Shown: piece by piece, positions 1 through 9,100 of the stretch
Numbering within the stretch: the stretch's first letter is position 1
Layout of the letters: the number at the start of each line of letters is the position of its first letter
From: CAZAYP01 sp964489425 [NCBI: uncultured Verrucomicrobiota bacterium]
GTDB lineage: Bacteria; Verrucomicrobiota; Kiritimatiellia; RZYC01
Assembly (NCBI GenBank): GCA_964489425.1
Contig: CAZAYP010000060.1
Coordinates: forward strand, 1 to 35,542
Direction: 5' to 3'
Length of the DNA stretch: 35,542 nucleotides
Notes under the pieces: generated by a model
Told to the model about the DNA's origin: nothing
Database searches by the model: none
The model's input: only the letters and a program-made list of their open reading frames with translations
Program-made: the position numbers and the translations under genes

Positions 1-2
1 AA

Positions 3-233
3 CTTTCGCCGCGTCCCCCGCTTCTCACGGGAACGTGTGAAATATCCGGGCTAGAGCCAGCAGTGCCCATGTTCGGCGAAGACGGCCTGGCGCCATCGGT
101 GATGGTCGATGCCGCGACCGCCCCCGCAGTCCAGCACGCTTACGCAGGATGGACCGCCGGCGGCGCCGATAATGCAATCATTACTGCAACTTCTATAAGC
201 CCGAGACTGGCCATTGCCGGGCAAACCAGCTAA
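3..233 (+). CDS. Possible 3' end of an upstream protein gene (cut by window edge)
   Basis: An open frame runs from the left edge to a TAA at 231-233, 22 nt before the SD of the next gene. The last residues read ...AVQHAYAGWTAGGADN.... The end loosely resembles the C-terminus of secreted carbohydrate esterases, but this is too weak to name a family. No start is visible in the window. It could also be non-coding; the only support is an open frame of 76 codons and the close spacing to the following gene. Confidence 0.35.
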   Translation, partial: LSPRPPLLTGTCEISGLEPAVPMFGEDGLAPSVMVDAATAPAVQHAYAGWTAGGADNAIITATSISPRLAIAGQTS

Positions 234-255
234 AGTCATCTCTTTTGGAGATTGC

Positions 256-3200
256 ATGAAAAAAACAGCGGTCTGTTTGCGATGGTCGTTTTTCCAAACA
301 TTGGAAATTATTGGCGGTCATTTTCCAAACATTGGAAAACTGGCCGGCGGCATCTTGGTTTGCGCGGCAGCGCTGGCGGCCGGCGCCCAAACGGATGACG
401 CCAAGGTCTCCAACGCCGTGCATGCCGTGCGGTTGGAGCTGGAAGCTACCCTGGGCAAGCCGGTGCCGTCGTTGAGCCTCGTGCTGCAAACGCCTGCCAA
501 CACGTTTTTCGTGTCGGCGGCGGCGACGCCGGCGCAGGCGCTGGCCTCCAACACGGTGTTCCGCTTCGCGAGCAACACCAAGAACTTTACGGCCACCGCC
601 GTGCTCCACCTGCATCAGCAGGGATTGCTGCACATCACGAACCACATCGTGGATTTTATTCCAGGCACGGATCAGCCGTTGATCCCGGCGGGCACCAACT
701 GGGCGATCCCGCACAAGAACGCCATCACCATCCAGCAGCTGCTCCGCCACAGCGCGGGGGTCTACGACGTGGACAACGACCCGGTGCCCGGCTGCGGGGG
801 CGAAAGTTACACCGGCTACATGCTGAAACTGGATCCGGCCCATCCGTTCACGGCGGAGGAACTGGCCGGGCAAGCCGCGCGCCACCAGCTTGCGTATTTT
901 GCCCCGGACGCGGGCTACCATTACAGCAACACGGGGTATACGCTGCTGGCGGAGATCGTCGCCCGGGTTTACTCCCACTACTGCGGCACCAACAAAACCC
1001 TGTCCGATTACCTCTATGAACAAGTCGTCGGGGGCGCCGCGCCGGTTCCGCTCCCCGACCTGCACTTCCCCAACCTCGCGGCCGACACGGCCCTGCCGGC
1101 CCCGTACGTGCCCGGCACGCTGTATTACCCCAGCAACGTGACGGAAGTCATTTCCAACATGAACATGAGCGCGCAGGTGGGGGAAGGCAATGGGTATGGA
1201 TCGCTGGCTTCGCTCAACCGCCATGTCCGTGCGGTCATGAAAGGCCAAAGCGTGCTCAGCAACGAAGCCGTGCACCTCATGCAAACCGCCACGTCGCCGG
1301 CCAACGGTGACTATGCTCTGGGCTGTTTTTTCAAGCCGGACATCGGGTTCGGCCATAATGGTTCGCGCGTTGGGAACCTTTCCGTCATGGCCTACAACCC
1401 CGAAACGGATGTCTCCGTCGCGGTGGCCCTGCCGGTCGTGGACTGGTCGCAAGGCCTCGCGGAATTCATGGCCTGCTTCAATGCCATGTACGAGGCGGCC
1501 TACCGCGCCCTGGCCGCCCTGGGTTACAACCGGACGCCGGCGCTGCAGGCCGGGGCGGACACCAACTTGAATCTGGCCGCCGGCGCCACCAACGTATTCT
1601 ATTTCTTGGCCGCCAAAGACGTTTTCTACGGCCTGGTGATCAGCAACGCCGTCGCCGATATCCGGCTGGCCTGCGCGCCCGCGGTCAATCCGGCGGCCGC
1701 GACCACCTGCACCAACCGGCTGGGCTGGATCTGTCCGGTGCCCGGCACCTATCGCCTCAGCCTGTCCGCCACCTCGGCCACGCCCGCCAGCATCCGCTTC
1801 TATTCCTACACCAACACGATCGCCTTTATGACTGGCTACATCACGAACCAGATGGCGGCGCAGAACGTGGCGGGGTTGAGCATCGCGCTGGTGGATGGGG
1901 ATGAAATTGCCTGGTCACAGGGGTTCGGACTGGCGGTGGTCGAGAGCAACGCAGCCGCCACGGCGGCGACGGTTTACCGGATCGGCTCGGTCTCCAAAAT
2001 ATTCACCGCGGCCGCCACGCTGAAGCTGTGGGAAGATGGCCGGCTGGATCTCGAGGCCGCCATTACCAACTATCTACCCGAGTTTAGCGTCCGGCCCCGC
2101 GCTGGCGGCGAGCGCCCACCCACGGTGCGCGAGTGCCTGAACCACCAGAGCGGACTGCCCGGGGACATGTTCCGCGACGGGTTCTCCACCGCCGCCTGGG
2201 GCGGCTACAACGCATGGCTGGCGGCTGAACTGGCCACGGATTATCCGAACTATCCGGCCGGGTTCCGGTCGGTATACTGCAACACCGGATTCCAGTTGGC
2301 CGAGGAAATTGTCGGGCGCGTCAGCGGGTCGTCGTTGAATGATTTTGCGCAATCGAACTTTTTCGGCCCCCTGGGCATGGCCAGCTCCTCGTTCCTGAAG
2401 GATAAGCCGAACATCGCGGCGCGGCGCGCCCATGCCTATGCGGCGGGAACCCCGTTCCCGGAAGAGTTCGTCAATATCCGCGGCACGGGCGGCATGTATT
2501 CGAGCGTCGAGGACATGGCCGCGCTGATCCGCATGATCCTGGCCGAGGGCCGCTTCGGCGGTACGAACATCCTGGCCGCCCACACCGTGGCCGCCATGCT
2601 GACGGACCAGACCACGAACATCGCGATGGATGTGGACAGCGATTTCCGCGTGGGTCTGGGCTGGGACTCGCTCGCCGACACCAAGCTGAACTATGCCGGC
2701 CGCAACTGCTACAAGGACGGCCAGACTTTCACCTATTATTGTTCCGTCATCATCCTGAACGATCGCCAGTTGGGGGTGGTGGTGATGAACAACACGCCGG
2801 GGTCGTTGCCCAACCCCGTCGCCCACGCAGCGCTGATGCAGGCGCTGGCCGAACGCGATGGCCTGTACCAGCCCACGAACTATACCCCGTCCGTCAGCGC
2901 CGCGACCAACTGGCCGGCGGAAACCATGGCCGCGGTGACCGGCCTGTACGTCACCGCGGAAGGCATGGATTCGGGGTATGACTTGCTCGACGCCGCGCCC
3001 GACGGAACCCTGATCTGGACGCTCAAGGCGCACACGGAGGCGCCCGTCGTGGCCACGGGCCTGACCCCGCACGTGGATGGCTGGATCTATGCCACCGCGC
3101 AGCCATACCTGCGCATCCAACCCACCAACCTCAGCGGCCACGCCGTAATGATTTACCGCACGGCGGAGGAGTTTGGCGAAATCCAGTCGTTCCGCGGCGA

Positions 3201-5355
3201 TCGGTACGCGCCGCCGCCCATTTCGGCGGCGTGGTCGAACCGCCTGAACGTGGCGTGGCTGCCGGTGGACATGCCGCCAACGGATCTCTACTGGAGCTAT
3301 GCCCAGTTCGGAACCGATTTGCGCCTGCGCCTGACCAACCGCCTGGGCCTGATCTGGTTGACCAGCCCCTCCGGTCACTTTGTGATCGCCCCCTCGAACG
3401 ACGCGCTGGGGTTTGCCGCCGGCAGCGCGGTCCGGCGCGGCGCCTCCGTGGTGATCACCGTGGCGAACGGCGTGGAAGACCTGCGCTTCTCCAGCTACAC
3501 CTACCGCCGGACAGATGCCACGCCGATCCTGGCGCCCGGGACGGCAACCAACGCCCAGGTGGCCGCCGGGGCCACGGACTGGTACCGCATTTACGTGACC
3601 TCAGGAACGACCTATCGAATCGAACTGACCACCGGCGACCCGCTGACCGTCCGCCGTTTTGACGATGGCTGGACCCTGTTGGACCAGGCGCGGGCGGGCC
3701 AGCCGCTGCAGTTTGTGGCGGAGCACGACGGCTTCTATTACCTGGCCGTCGCGCGGACCGACCCGGCGGCCGCAAGCCAATATCTTCTGCAGTTCAGCCA
3801 GCCCCCGTTGCTGATCCGGGCGGTCGCCGAAACCAATCAAAACCTGACCCTGGAGTGGCAGGGGGTCAGCAATACGACGTATGCCATCGAAACGGCCAGT
3901 GATCTCGTGGAGCCCAACGCGTTTGTGTCCTACCGCACGCACGTGCCGTCGGCCGGCGAGATCACGGCCTGCACCAACCCGATCGCGCCGGGCCCCGAGC
4001 TTTTTTACCGGGTGGTCGATGAGCAGGCCGCGGCGACCAATCCGGTCGGCCGCGTGGTGGTCTTCTCCGATTTGCACCTGAGCCCCTTTTGCTCGTATGC
4101 GATCGTCACGAACCTGGCGGCGGCGCCCGTGACGGCGTGGGACGCCATCCTGGCGCAGGACACCAACGGGTATTGCTCCGTGGACGCCACCGGCATGTCG
4201 ACGGCCAACCCACTGCTCTGGCAATCCGCCCTGGCCAATGGGCAGGCGGCCTGCCCGTCGCCCGACGCCATCCTGATCCTGGGAGACTTCGAATATTATC
4301 ATTTTAAGAACTACTATCAGCAGATTACCGGGGACATGAGCGAAGCCGGCCGGCGGCAGTTCTTGATGAAGATGTATGAATATATCCTGATGAAAACGGC
4401 GGCGGCCTTCCCGCATACGCCCATCTACCCCTGCCTGGGCAACAACGACACCTTCACCAACGATTTCGGGATCAGCGTGGGGGAGGATTTCCTGGCCGCG
4501 ACGGCGCCCTTGTTCCATCACTACGGGCTGACCGGCGTGGTGTCCCACACGGATTTTACCGCCACGTACACCAACGGCGGCAACTATGCGGCGCCGTTCG
4601 GCCGGGGTACCATCGTGGCGTTGGAATCCGTTTTCATGAGCCCCCGGTCGCCCTGCGACGATGGGCCGGGCAGCAATCAACTGGCTTATCTGTCGGGCCA
4701 ACTGGCCGCGTGTGAGGCCGCGGGCCGGCCGGCGTGGATCCTCGGCCACATCCCGTCCGGCGTGCGGGCCGGCGATACGTGGAGCCGCTGGCAGACGGGC
4801 GATGTCAACTATGTGGAAACCAACTGGCGCGTGGATTTCCAGGATCAGTTTAACAACCTGATCGCGATGTACCCAGGCACGGTGGGCGGCATGCTGTGCG
4901 GTCACTATCACCTGCGCACGTTGCAACTCGCCAACGATCCCGCCACGTCGAATGCCACCATGGCCATTCAGATCATGGGGGGGCTGCTCAACAACCACGG
5001 CGACAATCCCGCGTTCACCGTGCTGACCTACGAGCGCGCCACGCTGCGCATCCTGCGGGAGACCACCTACGCCCTGCCCACGCCCCAATACGCCGGCAAG
5101 ACGGGTCCGGCGGTCTGGGATCTTCTGTTCAGCATGGACCGCGGCTATAACCTGCCGGACCTGTCCGCCGCCAGCCTGCTGACCGCCTGGAGCAACATGG
5201 CCGCGGTCGGTTCGGCCGCTTACGATTATTTTTGCGCCGAATACACCACGGGCCAGACGCCCTACACGCCGAACGCCACCAACTGGCCGGTCTATCGCGG
5301 CGAAATCCGGTGGATCAACCCCGAGCAGTTCAAGGCCAACGTGCCTGTGCCTTGA
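256..5355 (+). CDS. Giant secreted protein: two serine beta-lactamase/D-aminopeptidase-type modules plus calcineurin-like phosphodiesterase
   Basis: A 1699-aa protein. The start at 256 is preferred over the in-frame ATG at 214 because GGAG (247-250) lies 5 nt upstream. The signal peptide is unusual: the n-region (about residues 10-28) is encoded by two palindromic repeats, followed by a hydrophobic core and a likely cut after AGA about residue 44. Module A (about 60-420) shows S106-N-T-K109, Y223-S-N and H367-N-G. Module B (about 525-890) shows S578-V-S-K, Y674-C-N and K820-D-G. These are the three active-site motifs of the PF00144 serine hydrolase/penicillin-binding fold. A PPC-like beta domain follows at about 1087-1176. 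The C-terminal metallophosphoesterase has D1272-x-H1274, G-D1344, G-N-N1397-D, G-H1498-I-P and G-H1550-Y-H1552; the GHIP motif recalls acid-sphingomyelinase-type enzymes. It is probably exported and may act on peptides or esters and a phosphodiester. Substrates are unknown. The gene at 6150 is a paralogue. Confidence 0.9.
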   Translation: MKKTAVCLRWSFFQTLEIIGGHFPNIGKLAGGILVCAAALAAGAQTDDAKVSNAVHAVRLELEATLGKPVPSLSLVLQTPANTFFVSAAATPAQALASNTVFRFASNTKNFTATAVLHLHQQGLLHITNHIVDFIPGTDQPLIPAGTNWAIPHKNAITIQQLLRHSAGVYDVDNDPVPGCGGESYTGYMLKLDPAHPFTAEELAGQAARHQLAYFAPDAGYHYSNTGYTLLAEIVARVYSHYCGTNKTLSDYLYEQVVGGAAPVPLPDLHFPNLAADTALPAPYVPGTLYYPSNVTEVISNMNMSAQVGEGNGYGSLASLNRHVRAVMKGQSVLSNEAVHLMQTATSPANGDYALGCFFKPDIGFGHNGSRVGNLSVMAYNPETDVSVAVALPVVDWSQGLAEFMACFNAMYEAAYRALAALGYNRTPALQAGADTNLNLAAGATNVFYFLAAKDVFYGLVISNAVADIRLACAPAVNPAAATTCTNRLGWICPVPGTYRLSLSATSATPASIRFYSYTNTIAFMTGYITNQMAAQNVAGLSIALVDGDEIAWSQGFGLAVVESNAAATAATVYRIGSVSKIFTAAATLKLWEDGRLDLEAAITNYLPEFSVRPRAGGERPPTVRECLNHQSGLPGDMFRDGFSTAAWGGYNAWLAAELATDYPNYPAGFRSVYCNTGFQLAEEIVGRVSGSSLNDFAQSNFFGPLGMASSSFLKDKPNIAARRAHAYAAGTPFPEEFVNIRGTGGMYSSVEDMAALIRMILAEGRFGGTNILAAHTVAAMLTDQTTNIAMDVDSDFRVGLGWDSLADTKLNYAGRNCYKDGQTFTYYCSVIILNDRQLGVVVMNNTPGSLPNPVAHAALMQALAERDGLYQPTNYTPSVSAATNWPAETMAAVTGLYVTAEGMDSGYDLLDAAPDGTLIWTLKAHTEAPVVATGLTPHVDGWIYATAQPYLRIQPTNLSGHAVMIYRTAEEFGEIQSFRGDRYAPPPISAAWSNRLNVAWLPVDMPPTDLYWSYAQFGTDLRLRLTNRLGLIWLTSPSGHFVIAPSNDALGFAAGSAVRRGASVVITVANGVEDLRFSSYTYRRTDATPILAPGTATNAQVAAGATDWYRIYVTSGTTYRIELTTGDPLTVRRFDDGWTLLDQARAGQPLQFVAEHDGFYYLAVARTDPAAASQYLLQFSQPPLLIRAVAETNQNLTLEWQGVSNTTYAIETASDLVEPNAFVSYRTHVPSAGEITACTNPIAPGPELFYRVVDEQAAATNPVGRVVVFSDLHLSPFCSYAIVTNLAAAPVTAWDAILAQDTNGYCSVDATGMSTANPLLWQSALANGQAACPSPDAILILGDFEYYHFKNYYQQITGDMSEAGRRQFLMKMYEYILMKTAAAFPHTPIYPCLGNNDTFTNDFGISVGEDFLAATAPLFHHYGLTGVVSHTDFTATYTNGGNYAAPFGRGTIVALESVFMSPRSPCDDGPGSNQLAYLSGQLAACEAAGRPAWILGHIPSGVRAGDTWSRWQTGDVNYVETNWRVDFQDQFNNLIAMYPGTVGGMLCGHYHLRTLQLANDPATSNATMAIQIMGGLLNNHGDNPAFTVLTYERATLRILRETTYALPTPQYAGKTGPAVWDLLFSMDRGYNLPDLSAASLLTAWSNMAAVGSAAYDYFCAEYTTGQTPYTPNATNWPVYRGEIRWINPEQFKANVPVP
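290..339. repeat. Two-copy 31-bp-period palindromic array inside the signal-peptide coding region
   Basis: Copies of TTTCCAAACATTGGAAA lie at 291-307 and 321-339 (the latter extended by one T and one A). The arms are TTTTCCAA/TTGGAAAA around a 3-nt ACA core. Centres at 299 and 330 are 31 bp apart, with a 12-bp spacer of unrelated sequence. Because 31 is not a multiple of 3, the two copies are read in different frames (FQTLE and FPNIGK). The same repeat family occurs at 6178-6288. Confidence 0.9.
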
Positions 5356-5387
5356 ATCCATCCCTCGGTATCGCCGGTGGATGGACG

Positions 5388-5416
5388 TTGCAAGCAATGC
5401 GCGTGAAAGGTACAAG
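5388..5416 (+). promoter_or_regulatory. Candidate sigma70 promoter of the MazEF-like pair
   Basis: TTGCAA (5388-5393), a 17-nt spacer and TACAAG (5411-5416) lie 40 nt before the antitoxin start. Each box matches the consensus at four or more positions. It is a sequence match only. Confidence 0.4.
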
Positions 5417-5456
5417 GACGACATACAGACGAGTTCATTAAGGAAGGAGTCGTGTC

Positions 5457-5657
5457 ATGCTTGCTGTTGATGCGGTTTATGAAAAAGGTGAAATCCACCT
5501 GAAAGAACGGCCGCCCGTGAAACGCTGTCCGGTGATTGTGGTATTTCAAACCGACCCGGATGTAACGCTGAAAAGTAGCGATTGGCGAATGGCGCAAGCT
5601 GCCACGCTACAAAAAATATGGGATAACGAAGAAGATGCCGCCTATGACAACCTATAA
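5457..5657 (+). CDS. Small antitoxin-like protein (partner of PemK/MazF toxin)
   Basis: A 66-aa protein preceded by a strong SD, GGAAGGAG at 5442-5449, 7 nt from the ATG. The N-terminus MLAVDAVYEKGEIHLKERPP has the short beta-strand pattern of DUF104/SpoVT-MazE-like antitoxins, which bind DNA as dimers and wrap the toxin with an acidic C-terminal tail. Here the tail is DNEEDAAYDNL. Its stop codon lies 20-odd nt inside the toxin gene, so translation is coupled. The family call rests on size, order and overlap with the toxin more than on a decisive motif. Confidence 0.75.
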   Translation: MLAVDAVYEKGEIHLKERPPVKRCPVIVVFQTDPDVTLKSSDWRMAQAATLQKIWDNEEDAAYDNL

Positions 5658-6009
5658 TCCCGGTGATGTTGTGCTCGTCCGCTTTCCCTTTACGGATTTG
5701 GCCACAACAAAAAAACGACCGGCTGTCGTCATAAACACCCAATCATATCCCGATAAGTATGGCGATTATCTGCTCGTCCCCTTGACCAGCGTTGCGCAAG
5801 ACGATGCCCCGCCAATGACCGCCTGGCAAAAAGCTGGACTGATCAAGCCGACATGGGCCAAGCCCATGATTGTCACACTTTCAGAAACCATTGTAATCAA
5901 ACACTTGGGGCGGCTTGAATCGGAAGACATCGCGACAATCGGCTGTCTAATCGGAAACATGATTGATAATGCTTTTTTAAGGGATCATAACAGCGCATGC
6001 CCACGCTGA
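5635..6009 (+). CDS. Type II toxin, PemK/MazF family endoribonuclease
   Basis: A 124-aa protein (121 aa if started at the ATG at 5644, which gives the typical N-terminus MTTYNPGDVVLVRFPFTD). The family signature is clear: PGDVVLVRFPFTD, then KKRPAVVIN, LLVPLTS and a middle LSETIVIKHLGRL segment. PemK/MazF toxins cut mRNA at short motifs and are neutralised by the upstream-encoded antitoxin. The gene overlaps the antitoxin by 23 nt (14 nt with the shorter start). Length is normal and the frame is intact, so the toxin should be functional. It sits between the two giant paralogous hydrolase genes. Confidence 0.88.
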   Translation: MPPMTTYNPGDVVLVRFPFTDLATTKKRPAVVINTQSYPDKYGDYLLVPLTSVAQDDAPPMTAWQKAGLIKPTWAKPMIVTLSETIVIKHLGRLESEDIATIGCLIGNMIDNAFLRDHNSACPR

Positions 6010-6149
6010 ACTGGCTTGTTCGCGACGACGCCGTCAGGACCGCCGCGGCGGGTCGTATCGGACCAGATTAAAAACAAAATCAATGCGCCTTCGGTGGGTT
6101 GATATTGTTCCATAGTGGAGAATCAGCGGTTTCGCGAAAGGAACGTATT

Positions 6150-9100
6150 ATGAACATCCATGCATGCGCAACGCGGGTTTCCAATGTTTGGAAAATGAAG
6201 AGTCAATTTTTCCAATGTTTGGAAAAAGCAGTGGCCGGTTTTCCAAACATTGGAAAATCCCGGGGGTGTTTTTCCAAACATTGGAAAATCCTCCCGGCGG
6301 CGGCGTTGCTGCTGGCGGCGGCGGGCCCGGGGCGGGCGGAGGTCGCCGACCCGGCATTCTCCAACACCATCGCGCAGACGACGGCGCTGATCACGAACCT
6401 GATGGCGCAGCACGCCGTGCCGGCCCTGAGCATCGCGCTGGTGAGCGGCAGCAACATCGTCTGGGCGCAGGGGTTTGGCATGGCGGATCGCGAGGCCAAC
6501 ATCCCGGCCTCGGAAAATACAATCTATCGTTTGGCCTCCGTGTCGAAAACCTTCGCCGCGGCATCGACGCTGCGTTTGCAGGATGCCGGGCGGCTCAGCA
6601 TTCTCGACGACGTTACCCAGACGATCCCCGCGTTTGCGATGCTGCCCCGCTACACCAACCAGGCCGTCACCATCCGCGAACTCCTGGCGCACCAGGCCCA
6701 GCTTCCGGGGTGCTATTTCCGCCATGCCGATTCCACGATTCCGTACGACGGCTATTACGACATGATGCTGGCCTTCCTGGCTGAGGATTACATGGTCGAA
6801 CCTCCGCGGTTTCTTGAAAAATACAATAACAACGGGTTCACGCTGATCGAGGGCGTGGTGGCGGGCGCCAACACGAACGGGCTCACCTACGCCGCATTCG
6901 CCGCCACGAACCTGTTTCAGCCGATGGCTATGAGCAACACGGCGTTTCGCCTGGCGGGCGACCAAACCAATCGGTTGGCCAGGATTTATCGGAACGGCGT
7001 GCGTGCCCCGGATGAGTATGTCAACACCCCCGGCTCCGGCGGCGCGTATTCGAGCGCCGCGGACATGGCCCGCTACGCGCGGTTTCTGCTGGGCTATGGA
7101 GCCTACGACGGGGTGCGCATCCTATCGTCCAATGCCGTCGCCGCCCTGTGGTCGGATCAAAGCGCGCAGGTGGCGCTGGTCAACAAGGAGGGCCATGTGA
7201 AGAGCGGCCTGGGCTGGGACCAGATCGCCGATCCGAGCTTTGCGTACGCCGGGACCATGGCGTGGAAGGACGGCGACAGCCTGAACTATAGCGCCATCAT
7301 TTGCGTCATGCCGGAACGCGGGCTGGCCGCCGTGGCGCTGAACAGTATTCCCGGCGCCGACAACGCCGCCGCGCCCGCGGCCAAAATGGCCTTGAAACTG
7401 GCGCTCCTGGAGCGCGACGGCATCCCGCTGCCGCCGACCAATCCGCCCGCGTTTCCCGCATCCCCCGTCACGGTGCTGACCGAACAGGAACTGGCGGGCA
7501 TTGTCGGCCGCTACTCGGCGGAGGGCGGCTATAGCCTGGTGACCGGAACCGTCGCGGCCATTACTTGGATTACGGATGCGGGCGGCGCGGCGCCGGTTCG
7601 CTACGAGGGTCTGGTGCCCCATGCCGACGGCTGGTTCTGCGTGACGAGCCAGCCGGCTTTTCGCCTGGCGTTCACCAACATCGGCGGGCGGGTCATCCTG
7701 CGCCGCCAGGCGCCGTACGAAAACTACCTGCAGATCGTCGTGCAGGCCGAGCGGTTCACTCCCGCCCCGCTCTCCGCCGCATGGAGCAACCGGGTCGGGA
7801 AAACATGGGTAACCGCCGACCTGGAACCCGAGAGCTACCTCTGGCTGCTGGGGATGTATCCGACGCTGCAACTGGACATCCACGACGGCGTGCTGACCGT
7901 ATATTCAGCGCCGTGCATGACCCTGCAGCCGCAGAACGACGACCTGGCTTTCCCCTTTTCCATGAACGCCCCGCAACCCTCGGCGTTGCTGGTGAAGCAT
8001 ACCAACGGGCATGAAGTGATCCGCTACAGCGGATATGACTTCCAGTCGGTGAATGATTTGCCCGTGCTCCAGGCTGGCCGGTCGGTCACGGGCACGCTGG
8101 CCGCTGGCGAAACCGCCCTGTACCAGGTCAACGTCACGGACTCCGTGTGGCATAACCTGGCGGTCATGCCCACCAGCCTGGTCCTGCGGCTGGACCCGGC
8201 GGCCGATCTCGCCACGCCCGGGTCCTATGCCCTGATCCTGCAGAACCCGGGCGCGGCGAGCGCGCCGTTCTCCCTGCGGCTCTACAACCTCACCAGCACG
8301 ATCGCGCGCGTGTCCGCGCTGGTCACCAACCTGGCGGCGCAGCATGGCCTCGTGGGCTGCGGCCTCGCGCTGGTGGACGGCGCGCACACCGTATGGCAGA
8401 CCGGGTTCGGCCTGGCCGACCGCGAGCGCGGCATCCCGGCGGACGCGGGCACGGTGTTCATGATCGGGTCCTGTTCCAAAACCTTCGGCACCCTCGCCGC
8501 CATGCAGCTGGTGGAGCGGGGCCTCATGGATCTTGATGCGCCGTTTACCAACTACCTGCCGACCTTCTCCATCCATCAGCGGTTCGCCGACAATGTCATC
8601 ACGCCGCGCACGATCCTGACGCATCATTCCGGGCTGCCGGGCGACATCTTCAACGGCGCGTTCACCGTGCGGCCCAACTACGCGGCCCCGGACGAGATCC
8701 AGGCCATGCTGGCGGACGAGTACACCCTGATGCCCACGAACACGTTCTGGGCCTACAACAACAGCGGGTTCGTCATGCTCGGCCAGGCCGTGCGCCACGT
8801 CACTGGCCAGGCGGTGGCCGACTACATGCGCACCAACCTGTTCGACCGGGCGGCCATGACCAACTCCTCGATGGTGTACGACCTGCCGTACATCGCCAGC
8901 CACATGGCGCGGCCCTACATCGCGGGCCAGCTGGGGCCGGACGAATACTGCGACGTGTTCCTGGCCGGGTCCATCTACGCGACCGCCGCGGACATGGCCC
9001 GCTACATGCGGATGCTCCTCGCCGGCGGCCGGGGCGACAACGGCCGCGTCATTTCCAACGCGACCCTGGCCGCGATGAGCGTCAAGCAGAACGCGGACGT

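Noticed and set aside
6177-6288. CRISPR array
   Set aside because: Repeats and unique spacers are regular, but the repeat is a 19-bp palindrome in both orientations with 12-bp spacers, lies inside a coding region and has no cas genes nearby.
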